Shown: one piece after another, positions 37,081-45,691 of the stretch
Layout: every line of letters starts with the position of its first letter
Position numbering within the stretch: position 1 is the stretch's first letter
Assembly (NCBI GenBank): GCA_003446015.1
Contig: DMBU01000092.1
Location: 1 to 64,000 of the forward strand
Source of the DNA: Bacteroidales bacterium
GTDB taxonomy: Bacteria; Bacteroidota; Bacteroidia; Bacteroidales; UBA12077
Direction of reading: 5' to 3'
Length of the DNA: 64,000 nt
Made by a program: the position numbers and the translations under genes
Notes under the pieces: generated by a model
Seen by the model: the letters and a program-made list of their open reading frames with translations, nothing else
Told to the model about the DNA's origin: nothing
Database searches by the model: none

Positions 37081-38942
37081 TAATCTGCTTTCTTATTCAG
37101 TTTATAAAGTTCAATAATTGAATTTAACATTTGCTCTGTTTCTGAAGCTCCTTCCCCTAAAAGGAATCCTATTTTCTGAACCATTGCCAGATTATTGTCA
37201 ATTACATCAGTTACTCTTTTTAAAACCTCTTCTTTGCGAACTTCGGGCGAATACATATCTCTGAATACAGCTCCCACAATTTTATTTTTTCTTATGGTAA
37301 AAACAGAGAGGTTAAGCAAACTTTCTGCAATGTGAATATCTCTGTTTAAAATATTCTCTCCGGTTGAAAATACATGGGTAAATAAATTATAGATATTGAA
37401 TGGGAGTAAGGTTTTTAGATCGGCACCAATTAATCCCGGAATTACTTCATCAATAGTTTTTGCTTCTTCGCCCAGAATCTCAATAAAACTTTTATTTGAA
37501 TGTACAATTTTTAGATTTTTATCAATAATAACAACCCCGGATGGAAGCTTTTGTAACATACTTCCTATAGTATCAGAGGCTTCCTTGGCTGTCTCTTTTT
37601 CTTTTTGTGCTATTTTCTCAGATTCTTCTAATGCTTTTTGAGTTTGTGCCAGTTTTTCGTTGGTTGATTTTAAAGCTTTAATGTAGTCATGCCTGTTTCG
37701 TAACGAAAAGGTTAAACACATATCTACTTTAGCTAATCCTTTAGCCACAGCAATGGCAAAATCACGACAGGTATTATATCCACAGGCATTACATCCCATA
37801 TCTGTGTTTTTACCTTCCTTCCCTATAGCTTTTAATATTTCATTTATTTTTTCTTCTGATGGAGTTTCTATTCTTTGATTGTCATTTTTAAATGTTCTTG
37901 AGAAATCTAAATCCCAGTATTTGTCAACTTCTTTTTGCCAATTTGATTTATCAAAATTCTTTAATCTTTTATTAGCATAGTCTGTAACTCTTGTTCGACG
38001 ATTGAATTTCTCACCACCCCTTGTAGTTCCGGGTCCCATTAAACATCCTTCGCAATAATATAAATTGAAATGTTTTTTAATGGTTTCAATTTCTTTATGG
38101 AATTGCTTGGTTGCATTAAGCATATTCATTTTTCCTTCAGCCGTTATTACATTACCAGTCAAAAGATCTTCGCTAATATCTGCTGCTTGTAATAATCCGT
38201 TGGCAATAGGGAATAACGATCCTTTATATCCAATAGGAGTATCGAATTCCGAAAATTCAAGCTTGCTTTCCGTAATTTTAAATTCATGAAACAATTCTCT
38301 TAATTCCTGAAAAGTAAGAACCGAATCTATCTTTCCGTCAGTGTTAAATAAGTTTGCTTCATCTTTACTGTCAATACAAGGTCCTAAGTAAATAACTTTA
38401 ACCTTTTGACCATAAAGCTTTCGAACTATTTTTGCGGTAGCAATCATGGGAGAAACTAAAGGAGCAAGGTTGTCCAATAACTCAGGTTGGAATTTTTCAA
38501 TATAGGATACAACAGCAGGGCAAGTCGTTGAAATGTAATATTTACCTTTAAAATTATTGAAAAGTTCAGCATACTTTAAAGCTATTATATCAGCCCCAAA
38601 TGATACTTCGTTTACATAATCGAAACCAAGTTGTTTTATCATCTGAACGAATTTTCTGTAATCCGTAATATCGTGGAACTCTCCTGATATACTTGGTGCT
38701 ACAATGGCAATTTTTGTTTCGGTTGATTTAAGGATATCTTTTGTTTCTGATTTAGAATCACGGTATACAATAGCATCCTCAGGACAAACAGAGGTACAGC
38801 TTCCACAACCAATACACCTTTCAGGTATTATGCGAGCATAATCTCTGTTTGCTTTTACTTCTATTGCATTAACAGGGCATACTCTAACACAAGAGTAGTT
38901 TAAGTTGCATTTATCTTTTAATATTTCAACAATAGGTTTCAT
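37080..38942 (-). CDS. hydS: Sensory-type (group C) [FeFe] hydrogenase with PAS domain
   Basis: This 620-residue protein has two [4Fe-4S] motifs (CNLNYSCVRVCP, CIGCGSCTSVCP), an [FeFe] hydrogenase H-domain, an extra Fe-S module (CNACGYNTCRDFA with a later MCL) and then a coiled coil and PAS domain (about residues 470-570). H-cluster motifs are of the sensory kind: TTCPAVV instead of TSCCP, GPCIDSK, and CEGCLMGPG. The proton-relay cysteine before the cluster ligand is Thr, so slow turnover is expected. It is followed by an overlapping SpoIIE phosphatase and preceded by a small 2Fe-2S protein. The ATG at 38942 is preferred to a TTG two codons upstream. I infer an H2 or redox sensor. Confidence 0.88.
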   Translation of the reverse strand: MKPIVEILKDKCNLNYSCVRVCPVNAIEVKANRDYARIIPERCIGCGSCTSVCPEDAIVYRDSKSETKDILKSTETKIAIVAPSISGEFHDITDYRKFVQMIKQLGFDYVNEVSFGADIIALKYAELFNNFKGKYYISTTCPAVVSYIEKFQPELLDNLAPLVSPMIATAKIVRKLYGQKVKVIYLGPCIDSKDEANLFNTDGKIDSVLTFQELRELFHEFKITESKLEFSEFDTPIGYKGSLFPIANGLLQAADISEDLLTGNVITAEGKMNMLNATKQFHKEIETIKKHFNLYYCEGCLMGPGTTRGGEKFNRRTRVTDYANKRLKNFDKSNWQKEVDKYWDLDFSRTFKNDNQRIETPSEEKINEILKAIGKEGKNTDMGCNACGYNTCRDFAIAVAKGLAKVDMCLTFSLRNRHDYIKALKSTNEKLAQTQKALEESEKIAQKEKETAKEASDTIGSMLQKLPSGVVIIDKNLKIVHSNKSFIEILGEEAKTIDEVIPGLIGADLKTLLPFNIYNLFTHVFSTGENILNRDIHIAESLLNLSVFTIRKNKIVGAVFRDMYSPEVRKEEVLKRVTDVIDNNLAMVQKIGFLLGEGASETEQMLNSIIELYKLNKKAD

Positions 38943-38976
38943 AAGCAAAAGAATTACTAAATCAATTAAATTAAGA

Positions 38977-39222
38977 TTAGTCTTTCGTAAAAATCTTATC
39001 CAACAAGTAATTTACGTTTTCAGGAGTTATGTTTTGATATTCTTTTCCATCTATTTTTAGTATGGGTCCATTCTCACAATTCCCATTACAATGATTTCCA
39101 TGAAAAAATACCAGGTCTTCAAGTTGATGTTCTTTCAAGTAATTTTTTATTAATTGAACAGTTTGCTTATTCCCTCTTGAAAAACAAGAACTGCCTAAAC
39201 ATATAACTATTTCCTTTTTCAT
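38977..39222 (-). CDS. Small thioredoxin-like [2Fe-2S] ferredoxin
   Basis: The 81-residue protein is a stand-alone version of the NuoE C-terminal fold. Four cysteines are in the expected spacing: CLGSSCFSRGN near residue 8 and HCNGNCENGP near 44-52. Unlike the ferredoxin-like parts of both hydrogenase clusters in this window, it keeps all its ligands. It leads the leftward operon with the sensory hydrogenase and phosphatase, so it may deliver electrons to or from the sensory H-cluster. Confidence 0.85.
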   Translation of the reverse strand: MKKEIVICLGSSCFSRGNKQTVQLIKNYLKEHQLEDLVFFHGNHCNGNCENGPILKIDGKEYQNITPENVNYLLDKIFTKD

Positions 39223-39431
39223 TATTTATCTTAAAAATAGAAGCAAAAATAAATCTCTTCAATATGTTTGAATAATGTGATGCAAGATAGCTAATTTAAT
39301 CTATTTTGCTGTAATTCTAGTTCATATGTTGTATAATATAAAATCAATTAATTGGAAATGAAGAGCACAGAAATGATTGTAAATTCCAATAAATCAAAGG
39401 ATAATACCTGCTTGCTTTTCTTACTTTTTAC

Positions 39432-39464
39432 TGTTAATAAAATAACATTGTTTAAAAAATAACA
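39432..39464. promoter_or_regulatory. Tandem pair of Rex-type operators upstream of the second hydrogenase operon
   Basis: TGTTAATAAAATAACA (39432-39447) and TGTTTAAAAAATAACA (39449-39464) are separated by one base. Each departs from the perfect palindrome at one position. The spacing and position relative to the -7 element are the same as at 19266-19298. This operon encodes Rex itself as its last gene. Confidence 0.75.
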
Positions 39465-39474
39465 ATAAATTGAT

Positions 39475-39482
39475 TATATTTG
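39475..39482 (+). promoter_or_regulatory. Bacteroidota -7 promoter element of the second hydrogenase operon
   Basis: TATATTTG fits TAnnTTTG and starts 10 bases after the second operator. The predicted transcript start near 39489 lies before the ATG at 39521 but after an upstream in-frame TTG at 39470, which rules out that longer start. Confidence 0.65.
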
Positions 39483-39520
39483 TAAAGTATTGCAGTTCTG
39501 TTAACTTAATATTGCGATTT

Positions 39521-39982
39521 ATGTCAAATTTGGATAAAATACTGGAAAAGTATCCATTTGTACAAAGAGATAACCTGATTCCTATTTTGCAAGATATACA
39601 AGACGAATTTGGGTACCTATCTGAAGAAGCGATTATAAAAGTTGGAAAATACCTTAGTTTGCCAACAGCAAAAATTTTCGGTTTAGCTAGTTTTTATCAT
39701 CATTTTCGATTTAATATCACTGGAAAATATCATATTAAAATATGTAATGGTTCTTCCTGTCATGTTAATTCTAATATGTTAATTATTAAGGAAATAAAAA
39801 AGAGACTTGGAATTAGAGGCGAAGAGGTGACCAAAGATGGTTTATTTAGTATGGAAGAAACCAATTGCATTGCTGCATGTGGTGAAGGGCCTGTAATGGC
39901 TATAAACGAAAGATATTTTACACATCTAAGTATAGAAAAGGTGGCTGAGATTATTGATTCTTATAAAAGTCTGGAAGAATAA
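39521..39982 (+). CDS. hydC: Second hydrogenase 2Fe-2S subunit HydC (NuoE-like)
   Basis: The 153-residue protein starts at the ATG at 39521 (MSNLDKILEKYP), because the upstream frame runs through the promoter. NuoE features are present: a helical N-terminus (DNLIPILQDIQDEFGYLSEEA) and ligands CNGSSCHVN (about residues 82-90) and CIAACGEGP (about 120-128). It leads the operon here, whereas hydC is last in the first cluster, and it lies 3 bases from hydB. Confidence 0.92.
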   Translation: MSNLDKILEKYPFVQRDNLIPILQDIQDEFGYLSEEAIIKVGKYLSLPTAKIFGLASFYHHFRFNITGKYHIKICNGSSCHVNSNMLIIKEIKKRLGIRGEEVTKDGLFSMEETNCIAACGEGPVMAINERYFTHLSIEKVAEIIDSYKSLEE

Positions 39983-39985
39983 GTT

Positions 39986-41935
39986 ATGTCAGAAAAACTC
40001 ATTTATAAATTTAAAGATTATTTAATTCAGAATGTAATTAAATCAGAATCTGGTGATTCTGCAAGGTCGACTGATAAGATTATTAATTCAATTCTTAGAA
40101 AAAATATTGTAAAGCCTGTAATTGCCATTAGTACGAATTCAACCTCCCTTGTTATGGGGGTGAGAGAGTTAAGTGAAAAGATAAACGAATATTTAATCGA
40201 ACGTGAAATTGAGGCAGAAATTATTCCTGTCGGGAGTTTGGGATTAAGTTCGTTTGAAAATGTAATTTCTGTTCAACTGCCTGGAAAGACAAGACTTTTT
40301 TATAAAAATGTTTTGCCTGGAAATATTATATCTATTCTGGATGGCACATTTAATAATTTTATTCAGGAAGAAAATGTTTTTGGTCAATTAAGAGATGATA
40401 TTCAGGATTCCTGGGAGCAAGTTCCATACTTAGATGAGTTAGCTTATTTTCAAAATCAACAAAGATTAATATTAAAAAATTGTGGTTTCATAAACCCTGA
40501 GTCCATTGAAGAATATATCGCTACAGGTGGTTATCAGGCATTTTATAAAGTAATAAGCAAAAATACACCTGAAGACGTTTGTAATATTATTGAAGATAGT
40601 TTGTTGCGTGGACGTGGAGGAGAAGGCTTTTTAACCGGTAAAAAATGGAAGATTGCGCAAGAAACACCCGGTGATCAGAAATATTTAATCTGTAATGCTG
40701 GTGAAAGCGACCCGGGAGCATTTATGGAACGATTACTCATTGAAAGTGATCCGCATAAGGTGATCGAAGGAATTGCAATATCTGCATATGCTATAGGAGC
40801 AAAAAAAGCATATATCTACATTGAGGCAGAATATAACCTTGCTATCGAACGAATAAAGAATGCAATTGCTCAGGCTAAGGATTTTGGATTGATTGGTCAT
40901 AATATACTGGAAAGTGGCTATAATCTTGAGATAATAGTAAAAAAAGGAGCCGGAGCTTACGTGTGTGGCGAAGAAACTGCACTTATAAGCAGTTTGGAAG
41001 GAAATCGTGGTAAACCTCGTTCTAAACCTCCTTATCCTGCGGTAAAAGGATTATTTAATCAACCCACAATAGTTAATAATGTTGAAACATTAGTAAACAT
41101 ACCGATTATTATTCAAAAAGGCTCAGATTGGTATAAATCGTTAGGAACAAAAGAAAGTAAAGGGACAAAGATTTTTTCTATTTCAGGAAAAGTTGAATTC
41201 AATGGAATTGTAGAAGTTGAGATGGGTACGAAAATTCGTGACCTTATCTTTAGAGTAGCAGGGGGAATTAAAAATGGTAAAAGGTTTAAAGCAGTTCATA
41301 TTGGAGGACCCTCAGGAGGTAGTTTAACCGAAAAACAACTTGATACCTTAATCGATTATGAATCGGTAATGCTTGCCGGAACTTCATTAGGTTCTTCTGG
41401 AATGATAGTGCTTGATGAAGATAATTGCATCATTGATTTAGTAAAATATTTTATGAATTTCATGCAAAAAGAGAGTTGTGGTATTTGCATTCCATGCAGA
41501 GAAGGGACAAGAAGAATGTATGAAATATTAGAAAATATTAGTAAAAGACCAAATGATGATAATGGGCATACAACTTTACAACGTTTCAAAGGGGTAATGC
41601 AACTTGAAAGTTTAGCCGAAGTATTAAAAGAAACTTCAATGTGTGGGTTAGGTAAAAAAGCCTCAAATCCTGTGTTAAGTACACTAAGATGGTTTAGAGA
41701 AGAATATGAGGAACATATTTTTGAACGCAATTGTGAGGCAGGTGTTTGTCAGGAATTAAGGACTTTTGAAATTGATGTTGATTCGTGTAATGGATGCACT
41801 TTATGTTCAAAAAGATGCCCTACAGGTGCAATAGTAGGTACTGCTAAAAATGCACATTTTATTGTTCAAAATAAATGTATTGGATGTGGGATTTGTTACG
41901 AAACATGTAAATTTTCTGCTATTACCAGTAAATAA
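39986..41935 (+). CDS. hydB: Second hydrogenase NADH-subunit HydB with fused cysteine-free N-terminal domain
   Basis: This 649-residue HydB/NuoF homologue has an N-terminal ferredoxin-like domain (residues about 45-125) that contains no cysteine. The FMN/NADH signatures are altered: GRGGEGFLTGKKW (about 209-221) instead of GRGGGGFPTGLKW, and NAGESDPG (237-244) instead of NADEGDPG as in the first HydB. The [4Fe-4S] site (SCGICIPCREG with SMCGLGK) and two C-terminal ferredoxin clusters (CNGCTLCSKRCP, CIGCGICYETC) are intact. Electron transfer should be possible, but NADH or FMN binding may be modified. It sits between hydC and hydA. Confidence 0.9.
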   Translation: MSEKLIYKFKDYLIQNVIKSESGDSARSTDKIINSILRKNIVKPVIAISTNSTSLVMGVRELSEKINEYLIEREIEAEIIPVGSLGLSSFENVISVQLPGKTRLFYKNVLPGNIISILDGTFNNFIQEENVFGQLRDDIQDSWEQVPYLDELAYFQNQQRLILKNCGFINPESIEEYIATGGYQAFYKVISKNTPEDVCNIIEDSLLRGRGGEGFLTGKKWKIAQETPGDQKYLICNAGESDPGAFMERLLIESDPHKVIEGIAISAYAIGAKKAYIYIEAEYNLAIERIKNAIAQAKDFGLIGHNILESGYNLEIIVKKGAGAYVCGEETALISSLEGNRGKPRSKPPYPAVKGLFNQPTIVNNVETLVNIPIIIQKGSDWYKSLGTKESKGTKIFSISGKVEFNGIVEVEMGTKIRDLIFRVAGGIKNGKRFKAVHIGGPSGGSLTEKQLDTLIDYESVMLAGTSLGSSGMIVLDEDNCIIDLVKYFMNFMQKESCGICIPCREGTRRMYEILENISKRPNDDNGHTTLQRFKGVMQLESLAEVLKETSMCGLGKKASNPVLSTLRWFREEYEEHIFERNCEAGVCQELRTFEIDVDSCNGCTLCSKRCPTGAIVGTAKNAHFIVQNKCIGCGICYETCKFSAITSK

Positions 41936-41953
41936 GTATTTATAAAAATTGTT

Positions 41954-43678
41954 ATGTTTATTGATATTGAAGTAAATAATAAAAAAGTCAAAGCTAACAG
42001 AGGAGAAACTATCCTGGAAGCTCTTAATCGGAATGGTATTAAGGTGCCTACATTATGCCGAATGGATGGATTTACTCCAACCGGAGCTTGTCGAATGTGT
42101 GTAGTGGAAGTAGAAGGTAAATCTGGTTTAATTCCATCTTGTTCTCATCCAATTCTGGAGTCTATTAAAATTAAAACGCATTCGCCCAGAGTTACTCAAG
42201 CCAGAAAAATGCTTGTGGAGTTGTTACTTTCAAATCATCCCGATGATTGTTTATATTGTGCAAGCAATGGAAATTGCGAACTGCAGGATATGGCTGTTGA
42301 GCTTAATATAAGAGAAAGAAGAATCTCAGGAGAAAAATCTAAATCGAATATTGATCAATCAAATCCGGCAATTGTTCGGGAGCCTTCAAAATGTATTTTA
42401 TGCGGTAGGTGTGTAAGAGTTTGTGAAGAGATAATGGATGTATCCACTTTTGATTTCTACAAACGTGGCAACAATACTGCTATTGCCACAAGTATGAATA
42501 AAGATCTTAACTTTTCGAATTGTATTAATTGTGGTCAGTGTATTTTAGTTTGTCCAACGGGTGCTTTAACAGAAAAAACCAACTTCGATATTGTTCAGCA
42601 AATGCTAAATAATGATGATGCAATGGTTGTTGTTCAGTATTCTCCTGATATTGCGATTGCATTATCTGATGAATTGGACATAAGACCAGGAAGAGATATT
42701 AACGGTATTTTAAATGCTGTTTTACGACGAATAGGATTTAAAAAGGTTTTTGATACTTCTTTTGCAACAGATATTGCAATTTATGAGCAATCTGCTGAGC
42801 TGGCCGACAGAATAATAAATGATGAAAATCTCCCAATGATAAGCAGTTGCTGTCCAGCATGGATTAAACATATGGAACAGACACATCCCGATATGATTGA
42901 TTTGGTTTCAACAACCAAGTCGGCTCAACAAATTCTTGGGACTTTAATAAAAAGCTACTATGCACAAATGGAGAATATAGCTCCGGAAAAGATTTTCTCA
43001 ATATCAATAACGCCTTGTACAGCAAAGAAATTTGAAGCACAACGTGAAGAGATGACACGTAAAGGGATCTCAGATGTTGATGCGGTATTAACTACTCGCG
43101 AACTAATAAAGCTTATAAAACTTTATGGTATTGATGTTAATTCTATTCAAGAAGAAATGGCCGATAAGCCTTTCAGTACAAGAAGTTCGGCAGCAAAATT
43201 AGTATCAGCTACAGGAGGCCTGGCCGAAGGTATTTTACGCACATTAAATTATCATCTTACTGGTAAAGAATTGTCTAATCTTAAAATTACAAAATTAAGA
43301 GGATTAAAAGACCGGAAAGAAGTACAAATTAAAATTGGTACACAAGAAATAGGTATTGCTGCAATTAGCGGGTTAAAAGAAGCAAATAAAATTATTGCTG
43401 AAGTACGCGATGGGAAAAGTAACATTCATTTTATTGAAATAATGGCATGCCCCGGGGGGTGTATAAATGGGGGAGGGCAACCTTTCAAAAATGATGAAAA
43501 AACCATTAAAGGAAGATCTAAATATATTTATGATTTGGATGAAAAAGAAGCAATTAATGTTGCACATAAAAATTCAAAAATGATCACTCTTTATAATGAG
43601 TTTCTTGAAGAACCTTTATCAGAAAAATGCATAAAGTTACTCCATACGAATTATAGCAAACGCGATGTATTATTGTAA
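41954..43678 (+). CDS. hydA: Second [FeFe] hydrogenase catalytic subunit HydA with remodelled active site
   Basis: The 574-residue protein has the full group A layout: a [2Fe-2S] domain, HPDDCLYCASNGNC, two [4Fe-4S] clusters (CILCGRCVRVC, CINCGQCILVCP) and an H-domain. Its numbering coincides with C. pasteurianum CpI. All H-cluster ligands (Cys300, Cys355, Cys499, Cys503), the proton-relay Cys299, Lys358 and Met497 are present. However, Ala230 is Ser, Ser232 is Asp, Glu279 is Gln, Pro324 is Ala, Met353 is Thr and Phe417 is Val. The first HydA keeps the usual residue at nearly all these sites. Expect a matured H-cluster with changed proton transfer or redox tuning. It lies upstream of a hydrogenase-kinase fusion. 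Confidence 0.93.
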   Translation: MFIDIEVNNKKVKANRGETILEALNRNGIKVPTLCRMDGFTPTGACRMCVVEVEGKSGLIPSCSHPILESIKIKTHSPRVTQARKMLVELLLSNHPDDCLYCASNGNCELQDMAVELNIRERRISGEKSKSNIDQSNPAIVREPSKCILCGRCVRVCEEIMDVSTFDFYKRGNNTAIATSMNKDLNFSNCINCGQCILVCPTGALTEKTNFDIVQQMLNNDDAMVVVQYSPDIAIALSDELDIRPGRDINGILNAVLRRIGFKKVFDTSFATDIAIYEQSAELADRIINDENLPMISSCCPAWIKHMEQTHPDMIDLVSTTKSAQQILGTLIKSYYAQMENIAPEKIFSISITPCTAKKFEAQREEMTRKGISDVDAVLTTRELIKLIKLYGIDVNSIQEEMADKPFSTRSSAAKLVSATGGLAEGILRTLNYHLTGKELSNLKITKLRGLKDRKEVQIKIGTQEIGIAAISGLKEANKIIAEVRDGKSNIHFIEIMACPGGCINGGGQPFKNDEKTIKGRSKYIYDLDEKEAINVAHKNSKMITLYNEFLEEPLSEKCIKLLHTNYSKRDVLL

Positions 43679-43692
43679 TTTTCTTAAAACAA

Positions 43693-45675
43693 ATGGCTAA
43701 TACAGACAGGGATTTAGTTTATACTTTAAAAAACAGATGCAGGGTATGTTATACCTGCGTTAGAGAATGTCCTGCCAAAGCCATTAAAATTATAAATGGT
43801 CAGGCTGAGGTGCTGAATGAACGTTGCATTGTTTGCGGGAATTGCACAAAGGTTTGCAGTCAGGGAGCAAAGGTTTATTTAAATACTGTGGACCATGTAA
43901 ACAGTTTGTTAAAAAACGGAAGAAAAAATATAGCCATAATAGCACCTAGTTTCCCTGCAGAATTTAAGGAGATTGCAAATTATAAGATTTTTGTTTCGAT
44001 GGTCAGATCTATCGGGTTTGACATCGTTTCTGAAGTAGCTTTCGGAGCAGATTTGGTTGCTAAAAAGTATCGCAAATTAATTGAGAATGGTGATGGAAGA
44101 TGTTACATTTCTTCCGATTGCCCTGCCGTAGTTTCTTATATTGAACATTATCATTCTGCTTTGGTAAAGGATTTGGTGCCGGTTGCATCTCCTATGGTAG
44201 TTATGTCGAGGGTAATGAAGAAAAAATATGAAGATGATATCAACTTAATTTTTATTGGACCTTGTGTTGCTAAAAAATCTGAAAGCGATGAAGTAGATGA
44301 AATGATTACCTTTACTGAGTTGCGAAGTGTTTTTGAGCAAAAAGGAATTACTCAAAAAACGGTACAACCAACCGATTTTGATCCCCCATTGGGTGGCAAA
44401 GGAGCTATTTTCCCTGTTAGCAGGGGGCTTTTACAAACAGCTGGAATTACCGATGATGTTTTCGATGGTAATATTATTGTTGCAGAAGGACGCAATAATT
44501 TTCAAGAGGCAATAAAGGAATTTGAAGATGGATTACTCCGTTCACAACATCTGGAATTGTTGAGTTGTGAAGGATGTATTATGGGACCTGGAATGTCGCC
44601 AAATGGTAAACACTATACTCGTCGAATACTTATAAATAATTACGTTCAAAAAAAGATTAATAGCCTGAATGAAACGGAGTGGCAAAAGCAGATTGATGAA
44701 TATTTCGATATAGACTTATCAGCCCAATTTGAGCCTAAGCGAAAATCTTTGAAATTTCCCGACTGGAACGAAATTCAGAAAGTGCTAGAATCCATGGGTA
44801 AAAAAGATCCCAAAGATCACCTGAATTGTGGTGCTTGTGGCTACGAAACATGCGAAGAACATGCTACAGCTATCGTTCAGGGCCTAGCAGAAAACGAAAT
44901 GTGTTTACCATACACCATTGAGAAATTACATAATTCAGTGAACGAACTTGCCATCACAAACGATAAGTTAACATCTATTCAACAAGCTTTAAAGCAATCT
45001 GAGAAAATGGCTAGTATGGGTCAGCTATCTGCAGGGATAGCACATGAGTTAAATAATCCATTGGGTGTAGTCATTATGTATGCTAACATTTTACTTGAAG
45101 AAGCTCCCAAGGATTCACAAATACAAAAAGACCTTAAGTTGATTGTTGACCAAACCAACAGGTGTAAGAAAATTGTTGGTGGATTACTTAATTTTGCCCG
45201 AAAAAATCAGGTAAACTCTTCGAATACGAATATTATTGATCTGGTTGAGCATAGTATTCAGGCTGTTATTATTCCCAAAAAGATTAAAATTGAAATTGAT
45301 TCCTCAACCTTAAAAGATCCTTATGTGATGCTGGATTATGAGCAAATGACTCAGGTTCTTACAAATCTTATTAAAAATGCAATCGATGCAATGCCTAAAG
45401 GAGGTAACATCAAAATTACATTAGAGGATAAAAATGATGATGTTATTTTTTGCGTGAAGGATTCAGGAATTGGTATTGATAATGAATCTTTAGAAAAGAT
45501 TTTTGAGCCTTTTTATACAACCAAAGGAATTGGAAAAGGAACCGGATTGGGATTAGCTACAGCATATGGAATAGTAAAAATGCACAAGGGGAAAATATCT
45601 GTTTTTTCAAATAACGAGCCTGAAAAAGAACCAACCGGAACCGAATTTAAAATTTCAATCCCTCGATTTCAATAA
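43693..45675 (+). CDS. Sensory [FeFe] hydrogenase fused to a histidine kinase
   Basis: The 660-residue protein combines two [4Fe-4S] motifs (CRVCYTCVRECP, CIVCGNCTKVC), a group C-like H-domain (SSDCPAVV about residue 142, GPCVAKK about 189, CEGCIMGPG about 292), an extra Fe-S module (CGACGYETCEEHA about 378) and a complete histidine kinase. The kinase has an H-box AGIAHELNNPLG with phospho-acceptor His about 451, an N-box NLIKNAIDAM about 558, and ATP-lid glycines GIGKGTGLGLATAYG about 616. The proton-relay Cys is Asp here. There is no membrane segment, so it acts in the cytoplasm. It is followed by two receiver-domain genes and rex. I infer an H2- or redox-responsive kinase. Confidence 0.92.
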   Translation: MANTDRDLVYTLKNRCRVCYTCVRECPAKAIKIINGQAEVLNERCIVCGNCTKVCSQGAKVYLNTVDHVNSLLKNGRKNIAIIAPSFPAEFKEIANYKIFVSMVRSIGFDIVSEVAFGADLVAKKYRKLIENGDGRCYISSDCPAVVSYIEHYHSALVKDLVPVASPMVVMSRVMKKKYEDDINLIFIGPCVAKKSESDEVDEMITFTELRSVFEQKGITQKTVQPTDFDPPLGGKGAIFPVSRGLLQTAGITDDVFDGNIIVAEGRNNFQEAIKEFEDGLLRSQHLELLSCEGCIMGPGMSPNGKHYTRRILINNYVQKKINSLNETEWQKQIDEYFDIDLSAQFEPKRKSLKFPDWNEIQKVLESMGKKDPKDHLNCGACGYETCEEHATAIVQGLAENEMCLPYTIEKLHNSVNELAITNDKLTSIQQALKQSEKMASMGQLSAGIAHELNNPLGVVIMYANILLEEAPKDSQIQKDLKLIVDQTNRCKKIVGGLLNFARKNQVNSSNTNIIDLVEHSIQAVIIPKKIKIEIDSSTLKDPYVMLDYEQMTQVLTNLIKNAIDAMPKGGNIKITLEDKNDDVIFCVKDSGIGIDNESLEKIFEPFYTTKGIGKGTGLGLATAYGIVKMHKGKISVFSNNEPEKEPTGTEFKISIPRFQ

Positions 45676-45691
45676 TTTAAAGTAATGCATT

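Noticed and set aside
39470..39520. N-terminal extension of the second HydC from a TTG at 39470
   Set aside because: The extension overlaps the -7 promoter element and adds non-homologous residues; the ATG at 39521 gives a normal NuoE N-terminus.
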